From JAIEPW01 sp964471915 (GTDB taxonomy: Bacteria > Acidobacteriota > Terriglobia > Bryobacterales > Bryobacteraceae): a stretch of 64,000 bases of DNA. Location: positions 1 to 64,000 of the forward strand of contig CAYYID010000002.1 of the NCBI GenBank assembly GCA_964471915.1. The letters run 5' to 3'. Shown in pieces: positions 16,399-25,597 of this stretch. The notes below the pieces were generated by a model. The model was not told where the DNA came from. It searched no databases and saw only the letters and a program-made list of their open reading frames with translations. Each line of letters begins with the position of its first letter. Positions within the stretch are counted from its first letter, which is position 1. Position numbers and translations under genes: made by a program.

Positions 16399-17346
16399 AT
16401 GAACCAAGCAACGAGATCCATCGCGGCCGTCGCTCTGCTGGCATTCAGCGGGCTGGCGGCGCGCGCGGCGGAAGGCGGAATACCGAAGACCAGCTACCGC
16501 TATCAGACGGTGGGCGGCGTGAAGATCTTCTACCGGCAGGCGGGCTCTCCTGCCCGGCCCACCATCGTGCTGCTGCACGGTTTTCCGTCGTCCTCCCATA
16601 TGTACCGGGACCTGATCCCCAAGCTCGCCGGCCGTTATCACGTGATCGCGCCGGATCTGCCGGGATTCGGCCATAGCGACCAGCCGGCGATGGCGGACTT
16701 CGCCTACACCTTCGCGCACTACACCGACGTGATGGACGAGTTCCTCACCGCTATCGGCGTGCAGAAGTACAGCATCTACGTGATGGACTACGGATCTCCG
16801 GTCGGCTTTCGCCTCTTCGTGAAGCACCCGGAGCGGATCCAGGCGATCGTCTCGCAGAGCGGCAACGCCTATCGCGAGGGTCTTGCCCCTTTCTGGGCGG
16901 AATTCCTGGTGCCGTATTGGAAGGAGCGTAACCCGGAGACCGAGAAGAAGGCCCGCCAGCTGTTGACGCTGGACCTGACGAAATTCCAGTATTCGAAAGG
17001 CTTCCGGCATCCGGAGCAAGTGAACCCGGACAGCTATACGTTCGACCAAATGGGTCTGGATCGCCCGGGCAACGCGGAAATTCAACTCGCGCTGTTCACC
17101 GATTACCAGACCAACATCGACCAGTACCCCCAGTGGCACGCGGCGCTGCGGCGCGTGCAGCCGCCGGTGCTCTGTATCTGGGGAAAGAACGATCCCATCT
17201 TCATCCCCGCGGGCGCCGAGGCCTTCAAGAGGGACGTTCTGAAGGCCGAGGTCGAATACCTCGACACGGGTCACTTTGCGCTCGAAGAGGATCTGGATCC
17301 GATCGCGAACCGGGTGCTGACGTTTCTGGCCAAGCACGTTCGTTAA
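16399..17346 (+). CDS. Exported alpha/beta-hydrolase with Asp nucleophile (epoxide hydrolase/dehalogenase-like)
   Basis: The protein has about 315 residues with a signal peptide (QATRSIAAVALLAFSGLAAR) from the ATG at 16399; GTG at 16381 is the alternative start. HG-type oxyanion LLHGFPSSSHMYRDL and PDLPGFGHSD are followed by an elbow VMDYGSPVG, where the nucleophile is Asp instead of Ser. That is the pattern of haloalkane dehalogenases and epoxide hydrolases. The acid candidate is in GKNDPIFIPAG and the His in TGHFALEED. It probably hydrolyses a C-X or epoxide bond in the periplasm. Its place in the sigma-54 operon supports a detoxification role. Confidence 0.9.
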   Translation: MNQATRSIAAVALLAFSGLAARAAEGGIPKTSYRYQTVGGVKIFYRQAGSPARPTIVLLHGFPSSSHMYRDLIPKLAGRYHVIAPDLPGFGHSDQPAMADFAYTFAHYTDVMDEFLTAIGVQKYSIYVMDYGSPVGFRLFVKHPERIQAIVSQSGNAYREGLAPFWAEFLVPYWKERNPETEKKARQLLTLDLTKFQYSKGFRHPEQVNPDSYTFDQMGLDRPGNAEIQLALFTDYQTNIDQYPQWHAALRRVQPPVLCIWGKNDPIFIPAGAEAFKRDVLKAEVEYLDTGHFALEEDLDPIANRVLTFLAKHVR

Positions 17347-17379
17347 GACCATCAACCACACCGAACAGGAGATAGATTC

Positions 17380-18246
17380 ATGACAACACCAGACACACTC
17401 AGCAGCGAACTCGCGGCCCTCGATGCGATGGCCACGAAACCCACCGACCTCAGCATGCCATTGCGGCTGACCTATCTGGGCGGGCCAACGTACCTGATCG
17501 AGATCGGTTCCTTCCGGATCGTCACCGACCCGGGTTTCGACCCGCAGGGCACGGAGCGCAGCGAAGGCCCGGGGCATATCCTGACCAAGACGATGGCCCC
17601 GCCGATCCCGGTGGACAAGATCGGCCCCATCGATGCCGTGCTGCTCAGCCACGCGCAGCATCTCGACAATCTGGACAACGAGGGCCGGCGGTTGCTCGCG
17701 GGGGTGGGCGCGACCATCACCACTCCCGCCAGCGCCGCGATGGGACTGCCGGGCAAGAACGTCCAAGGTCTCGCGACCTGGCAAGACACCGAGTTGACCA
17801 GCGCCACGGGCGAGAAGCTGAAGATCACGGCGACCCCGGCCGTCCATACCAGCAATCCCGCGCTGCGCGAGGCGGTGGGTGAGGTCACGGGATTCATGCT
17901 CGAATGGCAGGGCCAGAAAGCGGGGGCGTTCTACGTTTCCGGCGACACCGTCTGGATCGACGAAATTCTGGAAATCGGCAAACGGTTCAAAGTCGCTTCT
18001 GGAATCCTGCACCTGGGCGCGGCCAATGTGCCGGCTGTCGGCGAGAACTATCTGACGATGAGTTCCGCGGAAGGCGCACGCGCGGCAAAGGCCCTGGGCA
18101 TGAAGAGTGTGTACCCGGCACACTTTGAAGGCTGGCGGCACTTTACGCAGGGCAGTTGGTCCATCGTCCGCGAGTTCGAAGCAGCCGGCGTCGGCGAAGC
18201 ACTGGTGGTGCTTCGCCCGGGTGAAGCCCGTAACGTGACGGTTTGA
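17380..18246 (+). CDS. UlaG-like metallo-beta-lactamase-fold hydrolase
   Basis: The protein has 288 residues. The N-terminal YLGGPTYLIEIGSFRIVTDP is characteristic of the UlaG-like group. The metal motif reads LLSHAQHLDNLDNEGR, so the usual HxHxDH is replaced by an H-x-x-H-x-D-N pattern; similar strings occur in other members of this subgroup, so it may be a family feature. A later His is in TPAVHTSNP and an Asp in YVSGDTVW, and AHFEGWRHF holds the final His. AGGAGATA precedes the ATG. Confidence 0.85.
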   Translation: MTTPDTLSSELAALDAMATKPTDLSMPLRLTYLGGPTYLIEIGSFRIVTDPGFDPQGTERSEGPGHILTKTMAPPIPVDKIGPIDAVLLSHAQHLDNLDNEGRRLLAGVGATITTPASAAMGLPGKNVQGLATWQDTELTSATGEKLKITATPAVHTSNPALREAVGEVTGFMLEWQGQKAGAFYVSGDTVWIDEILEIGKRFKVASGILHLGAANVPAVGENYLTMSSAEGARAAKALGMKSVYPAHFEGWRHFTQGSWSIVREFEAAGVGEALVVLRPGEARNVTV

Positions 18247-18253
18247 GGACCCC

Positions 18254-19114
18254 ATGAGGCCGCCACTGACGGCGGCGGAGATCCGAAGGGACTTCCGCCG
18301 CCATGGGTCCTCCGGGGATGGGGTGCAGGGTGACGACGACTGGATGGCTCCAGGCGGGCTCGGGCTTGCCAGGTTGCTGGCGGAGCAAATCGCTCCAAAA
18401 CGCGGCCAGCGAATTCTGGACCTGGGCTGCGGCAGAGGCCAGTCATCGATTTTCCTGGCGGCTCGCTACGGTGTTCAGGTGGTCTCGGTCGACCTCTGGA
18501 TCCCGGCTGCCGAGCGCAACGAGCGGGCGCGGCGGGCAGCAGTCGATTCGCGAATCGTAGCGCTGCAGGGCGACATTGGCCGGGGGCTTCCGCCGGAACT
18601 GGGGAGCTTCGACGCCATTTTCTGCCAGCAGGCGTTTCACTGTTTCGGCGCGAACCGGGGCACGCTTCGCTACCTCGCCTCCCTGTTGCAGCCAGGAGGA
18701 GTGCTTTGCTTTTCCCAGGGTTGTTTCCGGCAGGAACCCGAGGCACTACCGCCACTGTTCCAAGACACCGGAGGTTGGAATGCGGACTACCAAAACTACC
18801 ATTCGGCCGCTTGGTGGCGTGAGCACGTTGCCGCTTCCGGCCTCTTCGACGTGATGACCGGGGAAGAAATCGAAGGAGGCCAAGTCCTATGGGAAGACGA
18901 CGTACTCCGCCGAGGGGATCGCGCGGGTTGGAGCGACGCGTTTCTCTCGAACGCACAATGGCTGATCCGGCAGATCGCCCACGGCCAAACCAGTTCGCCG
19001 ACGTTAACGCACTGCACCGTATGCGCGAGACGAAACCATGAGCCAATAACACCGGCACAGCCCACAAAGCCGCTCTTCACCTTCGAAAGCGCCACCAGAA
19101 GTGGCAACGAGTAA
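18254..19114 (+). CDS. SAM-dependent methyltransferase
   Basis: The protein has 286 residues. The class I methyltransferase motif I is ILDLGCGRGQSSIFLAARYG (about 54-73), followed by VVSVDLW as the acidic loop and FDAIFCQQAFHCFG as motif II/III. A C-terminal extension of about 40 residues is rich in Thr and Pro and may be disordered. The substrate is unknown. It is tightly spaced in the operon (7 bases after the previous stop) and could methylate a toxic small molecule or a thiol. Confidence 0.88.
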   Translation: MRPPLTAAEIRRDFRRHGSSGDGVQGDDDWMAPGGLGLARLLAEQIAPKRGQRILDLGCGRGQSSIFLAARYGVQVVSVDLWIPAAERNERARRAAVDSRIVALQGDIGRGLPPELGSFDAIFCQQAFHCFGANRGTLRYLASLLQPGGVLCFSQGCFRQEPEALPPLFQDTGGWNADYQNYHSAAWWREHVAASGLFDVMTGEEIEGGQVLWEDDVLRRGDRAGWSDAFLSNAQWLIRQIAHGQTSSPTLTHCTVCARRNHEPITPAQPTKPLFTFESATRSGNE

Positions 19115-19296
19115 GGGTGTTGACGATGCGGGCCTCACGCGCCACGGGCTGGCCGGTAGCAACGGCTCAGTCTGTCCCGGAAGGGGCGCCGGGTCCGAGG
19201 GCTGAGAGTTACTGCCGCCGGGCTCGCCCGACACACACGAATCTTGCGCGCAAGAACTGTTTGAACTCACTTACCGAAAGAGGAAGACATACTGCA

Positions 19297-20103
19297 ATGA
19301 CATTCATCACACGACCGCTCATCGTCTCGCTCTGCGCCATCGCGCCCGGCCTGATGGTTACCCATTCGTTGCTGGCGCAGAGCGCCAGGCCAACCGTACC
19401 CCACTATGCGGGCGCTCGCGAGGACGCGCCCATCCCACGCCCCGGAATGACTCCCGCACGGGGCCGCGTGGCACTGGTGGTCACGGACCCGCAGAACGAT
19501 TTCCTCAGCCCCAAGGGAGTTGCCTGGGGAGCCGTCGGGGAGAGTGTTCGCCAAAACAAGACGGTTGAGAACATCGAGAGCCTGCTCCAGGCGGCCAAGG
19601 CTTCTGGAGTACCGGTCTTCGTGAGCCCGCATTACTACTACATCCACGACCATCAATGGAAGTTCGAAGGGGCACTCGAAAAGCTGATGCACGATATCCG
19701 CATGTTCGACCGCAAGGGAGCCCTGAGTACCGAAGCGTTCAACGGCTCGGGAGCCGATTGGCTCGAACGCTATAAATTGTACATTAACGACGGCAAGACC
19801 ATCGTCACCAGCCCTCACAAAGTCTTCGGACCCGAGTCGAACGATCTGGCTCTGCAACTGCGAAAGGCCGGCATCAGCCAGGTGATCCTCGCAGGCATGT
19901 CGGCGAATCTCTGTGTGGAGTCTCACATGCGCGATCTCATCGAGCAGGGCTTCGAGGTTGTCGTCGTCCCCGACGCGACGGCCGCGGCCAAGTTTCCCGG
20001 GTTCGATGGCTTTGAAGCAGCCTTCGTCAATTACCGGATGATCGCGAGCGACGTGTGGAGCACGACCCAGGCGGTCGGCAAAATGCAGGCAATGGGCAAG
20101 TGA
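19297..20103 (+). CDS. Exported isochorismatase-like cysteine hydrolase
   Basis: The protein has 268 residues from the ATG at 19297, preceded by AGAGGAAG. The signal-peptide-like N-terminus (RPLIVSLCAIAPGLMVTHSL) ends near LAQS. The catalytic triad of the family is visible: Asp in VVTDPQNDFL, Lys in VTSPHKVFG and Cys in GMSANLCVESHM. This group cleaves amides or vinyl ethers; examples are nicotinamidase and isochorismatase. Here it follows a 180-base region after the methyltransferase but in the same direction, so it is probably still in the operon. Confidence 0.9.
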   Translation: MTFITRPLIVSLCAIAPGLMVTHSLLAQSARPTVPHYAGAREDAPIPRPGMTPARGRVALVVTDPQNDFLSPKGVAWGAVGESVRQNKTVENIESLLQAAKASGVPVFVSPHYYYIHDHQWKFEGALEKLMHDIRMFDRKGALSTEAFNGSGADWLERYKLYINDGKTIVTSPHKVFGPESNDLALQLRKAGISQVILAGMSANLCVESHMRDLIEQGFEVVVVPDATAAAKFPGFDGFEAAFVNYRMIASDVWSTTQAVGKMQAMGK

Positions 20104-20137
20104 AACGCCGGGCTGCTCTGGGAGGGGGAGGAAAGCA

Positions 20138-20773
20138 ATGTACGTTTCAGAGATCTGGCGGTACCCGGTGAAGTCGATGGCTGGTGAGCCGCTGCAAAGC
20201 GCCGAGGTTTCCGCGCTGGGAATCCACGGGGACCGCGTGGTTCTGGTGGCGAATCCTCTTGGGCGCGTGGTTACGGCGCGCTCCCATCCGGCGCTATTGG
20301 GTCACAAGGCGACAACCAATGCCGCAGGGCTGGTGCTGGTCGACGGGCGGCCTTGGAATGATCCGAGTGTCCTGGCGGACGTTCGCAAGATCGCCGGGCC
20401 GCAGGCGGAATTGATCGAGGACCAAACGGCGGACCGCTTCGATGTTCTGCCACTCCTTGTAGCCACCGATGGGGCAATCGCCGCCTTCGGCCGGGATGGC
20501 CGCCGACTGCGACCGAACCTGGTGATCGCCGGCGTCGAGGGTCTGGACGAACGCAATTGGCCCGGCCGCAAACTGCGCATGGGCGAACTGACCATCGCAG
20601 TGGAGAGCCTGCGCGGCCGCTGTGTTATGACCACGTTTGATCCCGACACGCTGCAACAAGATCATGCAGTGCTAAGGGACATCGGAAAGCGTTTTGGTGG
20701 GCGGCTGGCGCTCAACTGCGCAGTGGAAACCGGTGGCGTCATCGAGGTGAAGCAACAGGTTGCGTTGACCTGA
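20138..20773 (+). CDS. MOSC-domain protein
   Basis: The protein has 211 residues. The N-terminal beta-barrel starts with VSEIWRYPVKSMAGEPLQSA, and the MOSC domain follows with RLRPNLVI and LRGRCVMTTFDPDT, which contains the conserved Cys. MOSC proteins bind molybdenum cofactor (YiiM- and mARC-like) and reduce N-hydroxylated compounds using a partner. AGGAAAGCA precedes the ATG. As the last gene of the sigma-54 operon it fits reduction of N-oxygenated xenobiotics. Confidence 0.88.
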   Translation: MYVSEIWRYPVKSMAGEPLQSAEVSALGIHGDRVVLVANPLGRVVTARSHPALLGHKATTNAAGLVLVDGRPWNDPSVLADVRKIAGPQAELIEDQTADRFDVLPLLVATDGAIAAFGRDGRRLRPNLVIAGVEGLDERNWPGRKLRMGELTIAVESLRGRCVMTTFDPDTLQQDHAVLRDIGKRFGGRLALNCAVETGGVIEVKQQVALT

Positions 20774-21102
20774 GTCACGCGAGTCCGGGACGCGGTATTC
20801 CAGATCGAAGACCGGGTAAAGCACCAGCTACCGCGCCGATTCGGCCACAGTCGGGCCAGGCCGTTGGCGGGCCAGACTGGTGCGGTCCTATCTTCCCGGT
20901 TGGGCGGGAACAACCCGACCGGCGGCACCGCCGTCGCGGCGCGACTTCCATAATGAAAGCAACTCGATAACGATCCCGGTCGCCACTCGAAGGTAACGCC
21001 GGCCGAGCATCGAGGAGGATTTTAGACCCCCGCCTGTCCCGGCGGGTTCTCAACGCGATAGCCCGGTCACTGGGAGTAGTGCTCGCGACGCACGAAGTAC
21101 GC
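20774..21102. other. Intergenic stretch between converging operons
   Basis: About 330 bases separate the 3' ends of the MOSC gene and the formate dehydrogenase operon. A GC-rich inverted repeat CCCGCC...GGCGGG occurs near 21030-21050 without a T-tract. No open frame with a plausible start or domain was recognised. Confidence 0.5.
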
Positions 21103-22002
21103 TCAGCGCTCGTTGACGTACTGCCATCCGAACCGGCCCTTGATGCACAGATGTCCCTGTGTGATGTCGTGGTCGAGCGGCGAAGTCACCTTCACGATCC
21201 GCTCGTCCTGCTCGTGGACCGTAAGCGTGCAGCCCACGCCGCAGTAGGGACAGATGGTGTCCGTCGCGCGCTGGCGGCTTTCGTCCCACTGGCCCGCCGC
21301 GCGCAGGTCGAATTCGCTTTTGAACATCAGCGCGCCGGTGGGGCAGACGCCGATGCAGTTGCCGCAGTAGACGCACGCGGAGTCCGTCAGCGGCGTGTCG
21401 TATTCGGTGGAGATCGTGGCCTCGAAGCCGCGCCCGGCGACCGCGATGGCGAAGGTGTGCTGCGCGTCCTTCCCGCAGGCGGCGACGCACTTGTAGCACA
21501 GGATGCACTTCGCGTAATCGCGGACGTAGAGTTCGTTGTCGATCTTCACGGGCTGGGCGACGGTGGCGCCGCCGGCGAAGCGCTCCGGCTGCGCGCCGTA
21601 CCGGGCGGCATAGCGCGCGACGTCCGGCGCCGTGGACACGTCGACGCTCGACATCAAGAGCTCCAGCACCAGCTTGCGGCTGTGGCGGACCCGAGGACTG
21701 TCGGTGTGGACCACCATGCCCGGCTCGGCTTTGCGGGCGCAGGCCGGCACCAGCACGCGCGAGCCTTCCAGCTCCACCACGCAGATGCGGCAGACGTTCA
21801 CCGGCGTCAGGTTCTCGAGGTAGCACAGGGTGGGCGTCTCGATGCCGAGGGTGCGCGCGGCGTCGAGGATGGTGGCGCCCTCGGGGACCGCGGCGCGCTG
21901 ACCGTCGATGGTGAGCTCGACATCGCGGCGCGGGCGCGGCGGCGGCGCCTGCGGCAGGGGACCGCGCGGCACGGGGACGCGCAGATCGGGACCTTCGGTC
22001 AT
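21103..22002 (-). CDS. Formate dehydrogenase alpha, separate N-terminal iron-sulfur part
   Basis: The protein has 299 residues. In order: a NuoG/HydA-like 2Fe-2S ferredoxin domain (LCYLENLTPVNVCRICVVEL), a region that normally has a His-Cys cluster but shows no Cys, two 4Fe-4S motifs (CILCYKCVAACGKD; CVYCGNCIGVCPTGAL), and the CPYCGVGCTL motif with the following Cys in HLCIKGRFG that binds the 4Fe-4S cluster next to the molybdopterin. It stops at WQYVNER, just where a full-length enzyme would enter the main catalytic domain. ATGA overlap couples it to the NuoEF-like gene. It should assemble with the catalytic protein at 23668-25551. Confidence 0.9.
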   Translation of the reverse strand: MTEGPDLRVPVPRGPLPQAPPPRPRRDVELTIDGQRAAVPEGATILDAARTLGIETPTLCYLENLTPVNVCRICVVELEGSRVLVPACARKAEPGMVVHTDSPRVRHSRKLVLELLMSSVDVSTAPDVARYAARYGAQPERFAGGATVAQPVKIDNELYVRDYAKCILCYKCVAACGKDAQHTFAIAVAGRGFEATISTEYDTPLTDSACVYCGNCIGVCPTGALMFKSEFDLRAAGQWDESRQRATDTICPYCGVGCTLTVHEQDERIVKVTSPLDHDITQGHLCIKGRFGWQYVNER

Positions 22003-23666
22003 GACCTCACCTCGATAAGCTCCGGAAACCGCGCCAGCGCGCTCTCGATGGCGCTGGACGCCGTCTGGCCAAGCCCGCAGATGGAAGCGTCGCGCATCAC
22101 CTGGCCCACCTCGCGGAGCAGCGCCGCGTCGCCGCGCGCCAGCGCCTCCTCCTGCCGCACCGTCCCCACGCGGCAGGGCACGCACTGCCCGCAGGACTCC
22201 TCGCGGAAGAAGTCCGCGATGCGCCGCAGCACGGCGCGCAGGTCCCGCGACTTCGCGAAGGGCATCACCACGGCGGACCCCAGCGCGGAACCCGCGCCGC
22301 GCAGGCCTTCGAACGTCAACGGGACATCCAGCTCGTCCGGCGTGACGAACGTGCCCGCGGCGCCGCCCACCAGCACCGCCTGCAGGTGATCCGCACCGCC
22401 GGCCTGGTCCAGCAATTGCCGCAGTGTGACGCCGAACTCGAACTCGTATACCCCGGGGCGCGCCACATCGCCCGACACGCAGTAGAGCTTGGTGCCCGTG
22501 GACTTCTCCGTGCCCAGCCGCGCGTACGCCGCGCCGCCCTCCAGCACGATGCCCGGCACGTTCGCCAGCGTCTCGACGTTGTTCACCAGCGTGGGCCGTC
22601 CGAAGAGTCCCGCCTGGGTGGGAAACGGCGGCTTGGCGCGCGGTTCGCCACGGTACCCTTCGAGCGACTGGAACAGCGCGGTTTCCTCGCCGCAGATGTA
22701 GGCTCCGGCGCCGCGGCGGATCTCGATGTCGAGCGCGCCCAGTTCCCCGCGCATGGCTTCCACGGCGTGGCGCACGCGCGCGGCGGCCAGGGGATACTCG
22801 CCGCGGATATAGAAGTAGACCCTGGCGCAGCCGGTGGCGAAGGCCGCGATCGCGGCGGCTTCGACGATGGCGAAGGGATCGTGTTCGAGCAGCACACGGT
22901 CCTTGAACGTCCCCGGCTCGCTTTCGTCGGCGTTGACCACCAGGTAGCGCGGCGCGGGATTCGCGGCCACGGCCTCCCACTTCGCGCCAGCGGGGAACGC
23001 CGCGCCGCCGCGCCCCGCGAGCCGCGAGTCCTGCACCTCGCGGATCACCGCCTCCGGGCCGATCGCGCGCGCCCGCCGCCAGGCTTCCAAGCCGCCGGAG
23101 CCGCGGTACGCGTCGAGGCTGGCGGGATCCACGGTCCCCACGCGGCGCAGCAGCCGCAGCCCCGGCTCACCAGCTTGCGGCGTCACGTACGCCTCTCCGA
23201 GCAACGAAGCGCCGCCGAGCACGGCGCGTAGCTTCGCGGAGTTCGCCGGCGCCACCGCGACCTCCCGCGGTTGATCGCCGGCCTCGGTCACCAGCGCCGC
23301 CGGACCCCGTTCGCATTGCCCCAGGCAAGCGGAACGCTGCACCGCAAACCCGGCGTGCGCCAGCTCCGCGATCAGCTCTTCGGAATGACACGCGACATCG
23401 TCGCAGATGTGGACCACCTGCGCGGGGGACTCTCCGGTGGCCAGCAGCCCGTAGAAATCCGCGACACCGAAGCCCTCGGCGGGCGGCACTTGCAGACGGC
23501 GGCAGGCGTAGTTCAAGGCTCCGGGACTGATCCAGCCCATGCGGCGCTGGATCTCCTGGAACACGGGCAGCAGCAGCTCCCGCGCGGGGGCGCGCCCGGC
23601 GAGCGCAACCTCGACCGCCGCCTGTTCCCGCTGGTTCGCTACCGCCGCGGTGAATCGCAGATCCAT
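21999..23666 (-). CDS. NAD-binding formate dehydrogenase beta, NuoE-NuoF fusion
   Basis: The protein has 555 residues. An N-terminal NuoE-like thioredoxin-fold 2Fe-2S domain (CDDVAC ... CLGQC, residues about 85-135) is fused to a NuoF-like part with GRGGAAFPAGAKW (FMN), GAYICGEETAL (NAD) and a C-terminal ESCGQCVPCRVGT with a distant CGLG for 4Fe-4S. This matches HoxF/FdsB-type diaphorase subunits that pass electrons from formate to NAD. It is the middle gene of three, with 1 base to the upstream gene and ATGA overlap with the next. Confidence 0.92.
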   Translation of the reverse strand: MDLRFTAAVANQREQAAVEVALAGRAPARELLLPVFQEIQRRMGWISPGALNYACRRLQVPPAEGFGVADFYGLLATGESPAQVVHICDDVACHSEELIAELAHAGFAVQRSACLGQCERGPAALVTEAGDQPREVAVAPANSAKLRAVLGGASLLGEAYVTPQAGEPGLRLLRRVGTVDPASLDAYRGSGGLEAWRRARAIGPEAVIREVQDSRLAGRGGAAFPAGAKWEAVAANPAPRYLVVNADESEPGTFKDRVLLEHDPFAIVEAAAIAAFATGCARVYFYIRGEYPLAAARVRHAVEAMRGELGALDIEIRRGAGAYICGEETALFQSLEGYRGEPRAKPPFPTQAGLFGRPTLVNNVETLANVPGIVLEGGAAYARLGTEKSTGTKLYCVSGDVARPGVYEFEFGVTLRQLLDQAGGADHLQAVLVGGAAGTFVTPDELDVPLTFEGLRGAGSALGSAVVMPFAKSRDLRAVLRRIADFFREESCGQCVPCRVGTVRQEEALARGDAALLREVGQVMRDASICGLGQTASSAIESALARFPELIEVRS

Positions 23667-23667
23667 A

Positions 23668-25551
23668 TCAGACCATCACTTCCAGCTTCTCGATGCGGAC
23701 GGCGGCGGCTTTGAACTCACTGGTGCCGGATTTCGGGTCCGACGCGTCCACGGTAAGCAAGTTCGTCGCCACCTGGTCCGGCTGGTGCAGGGTGAGGAAC
23801 ACCAACCCCGCCCGCAAACCATCGTCGATGTGTACCGGCGCTTCCACGGCGCCGCGGCGCGAGATCACCCGCACGCGTTCGCCCTCTTCCAGGCCCAGCC
23901 GCGCCGCGTCGGCGGGCGAGACGTCGATCGCCTCGCGCTGGCGCAGGGGCGAGGCGAACGCCACGGTCTGCACGCCCGTGTTGTACGAATCGAGCCGCCG
24001 GCCCGTAGTCAGCCGCAGCGGGAACTTCTCGGTGAGGTTCTCCACCGGCGGCTCCCACTCGATGGCGCGCAAGGGCGCCCGCGGACCCCGCGCCGGCCGC
24101 TCCCACAGCCGCCCGTGTAGATACCGCTCGCCTGGATGCTGCTCGTCGTAGCACGGCCACTGCAGCCCGTGGTTCGCCTGCAGCCGCGCGTAGCTCATGC
24201 CCGCGTGCACCGGACTCAGCCCCCGCAGTTCGTTCCAGACGTTCTCCGCGCCGCGCGGTCCCAGGGTTACGCCCAGCCGGGCCGCCAGCTCGATCAGGAT
24301 CTCCATGTCGTCGCGGACGCCGTCCGGCGGGGCCACGGTCCGCCGCACGCGCTGCACGCGCCGCTCCGAGTTCGTTACCGTGCCCTCGGTTTCGAAGGCT
24401 CCGGCCGCGGCCGGAAACACGACGTCCGCCAGCTGCGCGGTCTCCGTGAGGAAAAGATCCTGCACCACCAGGCACTCCAGCGACTGGAACAGGCGGACAG
24501 TCCGGTGCTGGTCGGCCTCGGAGTTGACCGGATTCTCGCCGATGACGTACAGGGCGTTCAGGCGTCCGTGTTCCATCGCGTCCAGCATGCCGCTGAGGTG
24601 CCAGCCGCGTTCCGGCGGAATCGTTACGCCCCACGCCGTCTCGAACTTCGCGCGTAGCTCCGCGTTCTCCACGTGCTGGAACCCGGGCAGACGGTCCGGC
24701 AGCGCGCCCATGTCGCCGCCCCCCTGCACGTTGTTCTGGCCGCGCAACGGGTTGAGGCCGGAACCGTACTTGCCGACGTGACCCGTCAGCAGCGCCAGGT
24801 GGATCAGCGAGAGCACGTTGTCCACCGCGTTATGGTGCTCGGTGATCCCCAAAGTCCAGCAGAGCTGCGCGCGACCCGCCCGGGCATAGGCATGCGCCAG
24901 CTCCCGGATCGCCGCCGCCGGCACGCCGGTGATCTTCTCCGCGTACTCGAGCGTGTAGCGCTCCACGCAGTTGCGGTAGGCGTCGAGGCCGCTGGTCGCG
25001 TTGTCGAGGAACTCGCGATGCTCCAGCCCCGCCGCCAGGATCTCCCGGCCCATCGCATTCGCCAGCGCGATGTCGGACCCGACGTCGAGGGACAGCCAGC
25101 CGTGCGCCCACTCCGCGGTGGGCGTCCGCCGCGGATCCACGACGTACAGGCGCGCGCCGTTCCGCAAGCCCTTGAGCACATGGTGGAACAGGATCGGATG
25201 GGTGTCGCGGGCGTTGGATCCCCACAGGATGATGAGATCCGCGTCCTCCAGTTCCGCATAGGAACTGGTGCCGCCGCCCAAGCCGAAGACCGTCGCCAGA
25301 CCGACGACGCTGGGGGCGTGTCAAGTGCGGTTACAACTATCGATGTTGTTCGAGCCCATCACCACGCGCGTGAACTTCTGCGCCAGATAGTTCATCTCGT
25401 TGGTGGTCTTGGAGCAGGAGAACAGGCCGAACTCGCGGCCCCGGTGGCGGCCGAGGCCGCGCGCGGCCCGGTGGAGCGCTTCGTCCCACGTCGCCGGCCT
25501 CAGGACGCCGTTGTCCCGGACCAGCGGCTCGTTCAGGCGGGGCTGTTTCAC
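23668..25551 (-). CDS. Selenocysteine-containing formate dehydrogenase, catalytic part
   Basis: Read through an in-frame TGA at 25321-25323, one 627-residue protein results. It begins MKQPRLNEPLVRDNGVLRPA (GTG start at 25549-25551 after GAGGAGGG) and reads SNNIDSCNRT-U77-HAPSVV, matching the U/C-H pair at the molybdenum site of formate dehydrogenases. The rest shows LIILWGSNARDTHP, LTGHVGKYGSGLNPLRGQNN, YVIGENPVNSEADQ and a C-terminal barrel ending near EKLEVMV. A hairpin with GGUCU apex lies just after the TGA. No selA/selB/selC was seen in the window. Confidence 0.9.
25285..25323 (-). promoter_or_regulatory. bSECIS-like hairpin after the TGA codon
   Basis: Starting 12 bases after the TGA, CGTCGTC and GGCGACG (25309 down to 25291) form a seven-pair stem with one G-T pair and an apical GGUCU loop. 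E. coli fdhF has the same apex. Distance and loop fit SelB recruitment within the coding region. Confidence 0.75.
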
Positions 25552-25597
25552 AGGCGAAGGCCCTCCTCAGCCGCGAGTATACACCCGCGCCGGGGGC

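Noticed and set aside
21091..21105. Possible read-through of the TGA at the end of the FDH N-terminal part
   Set aside because: Only 12 more codons follow, with no selenocysteine hairpin or conserved residue, so it is read as a normal stop.
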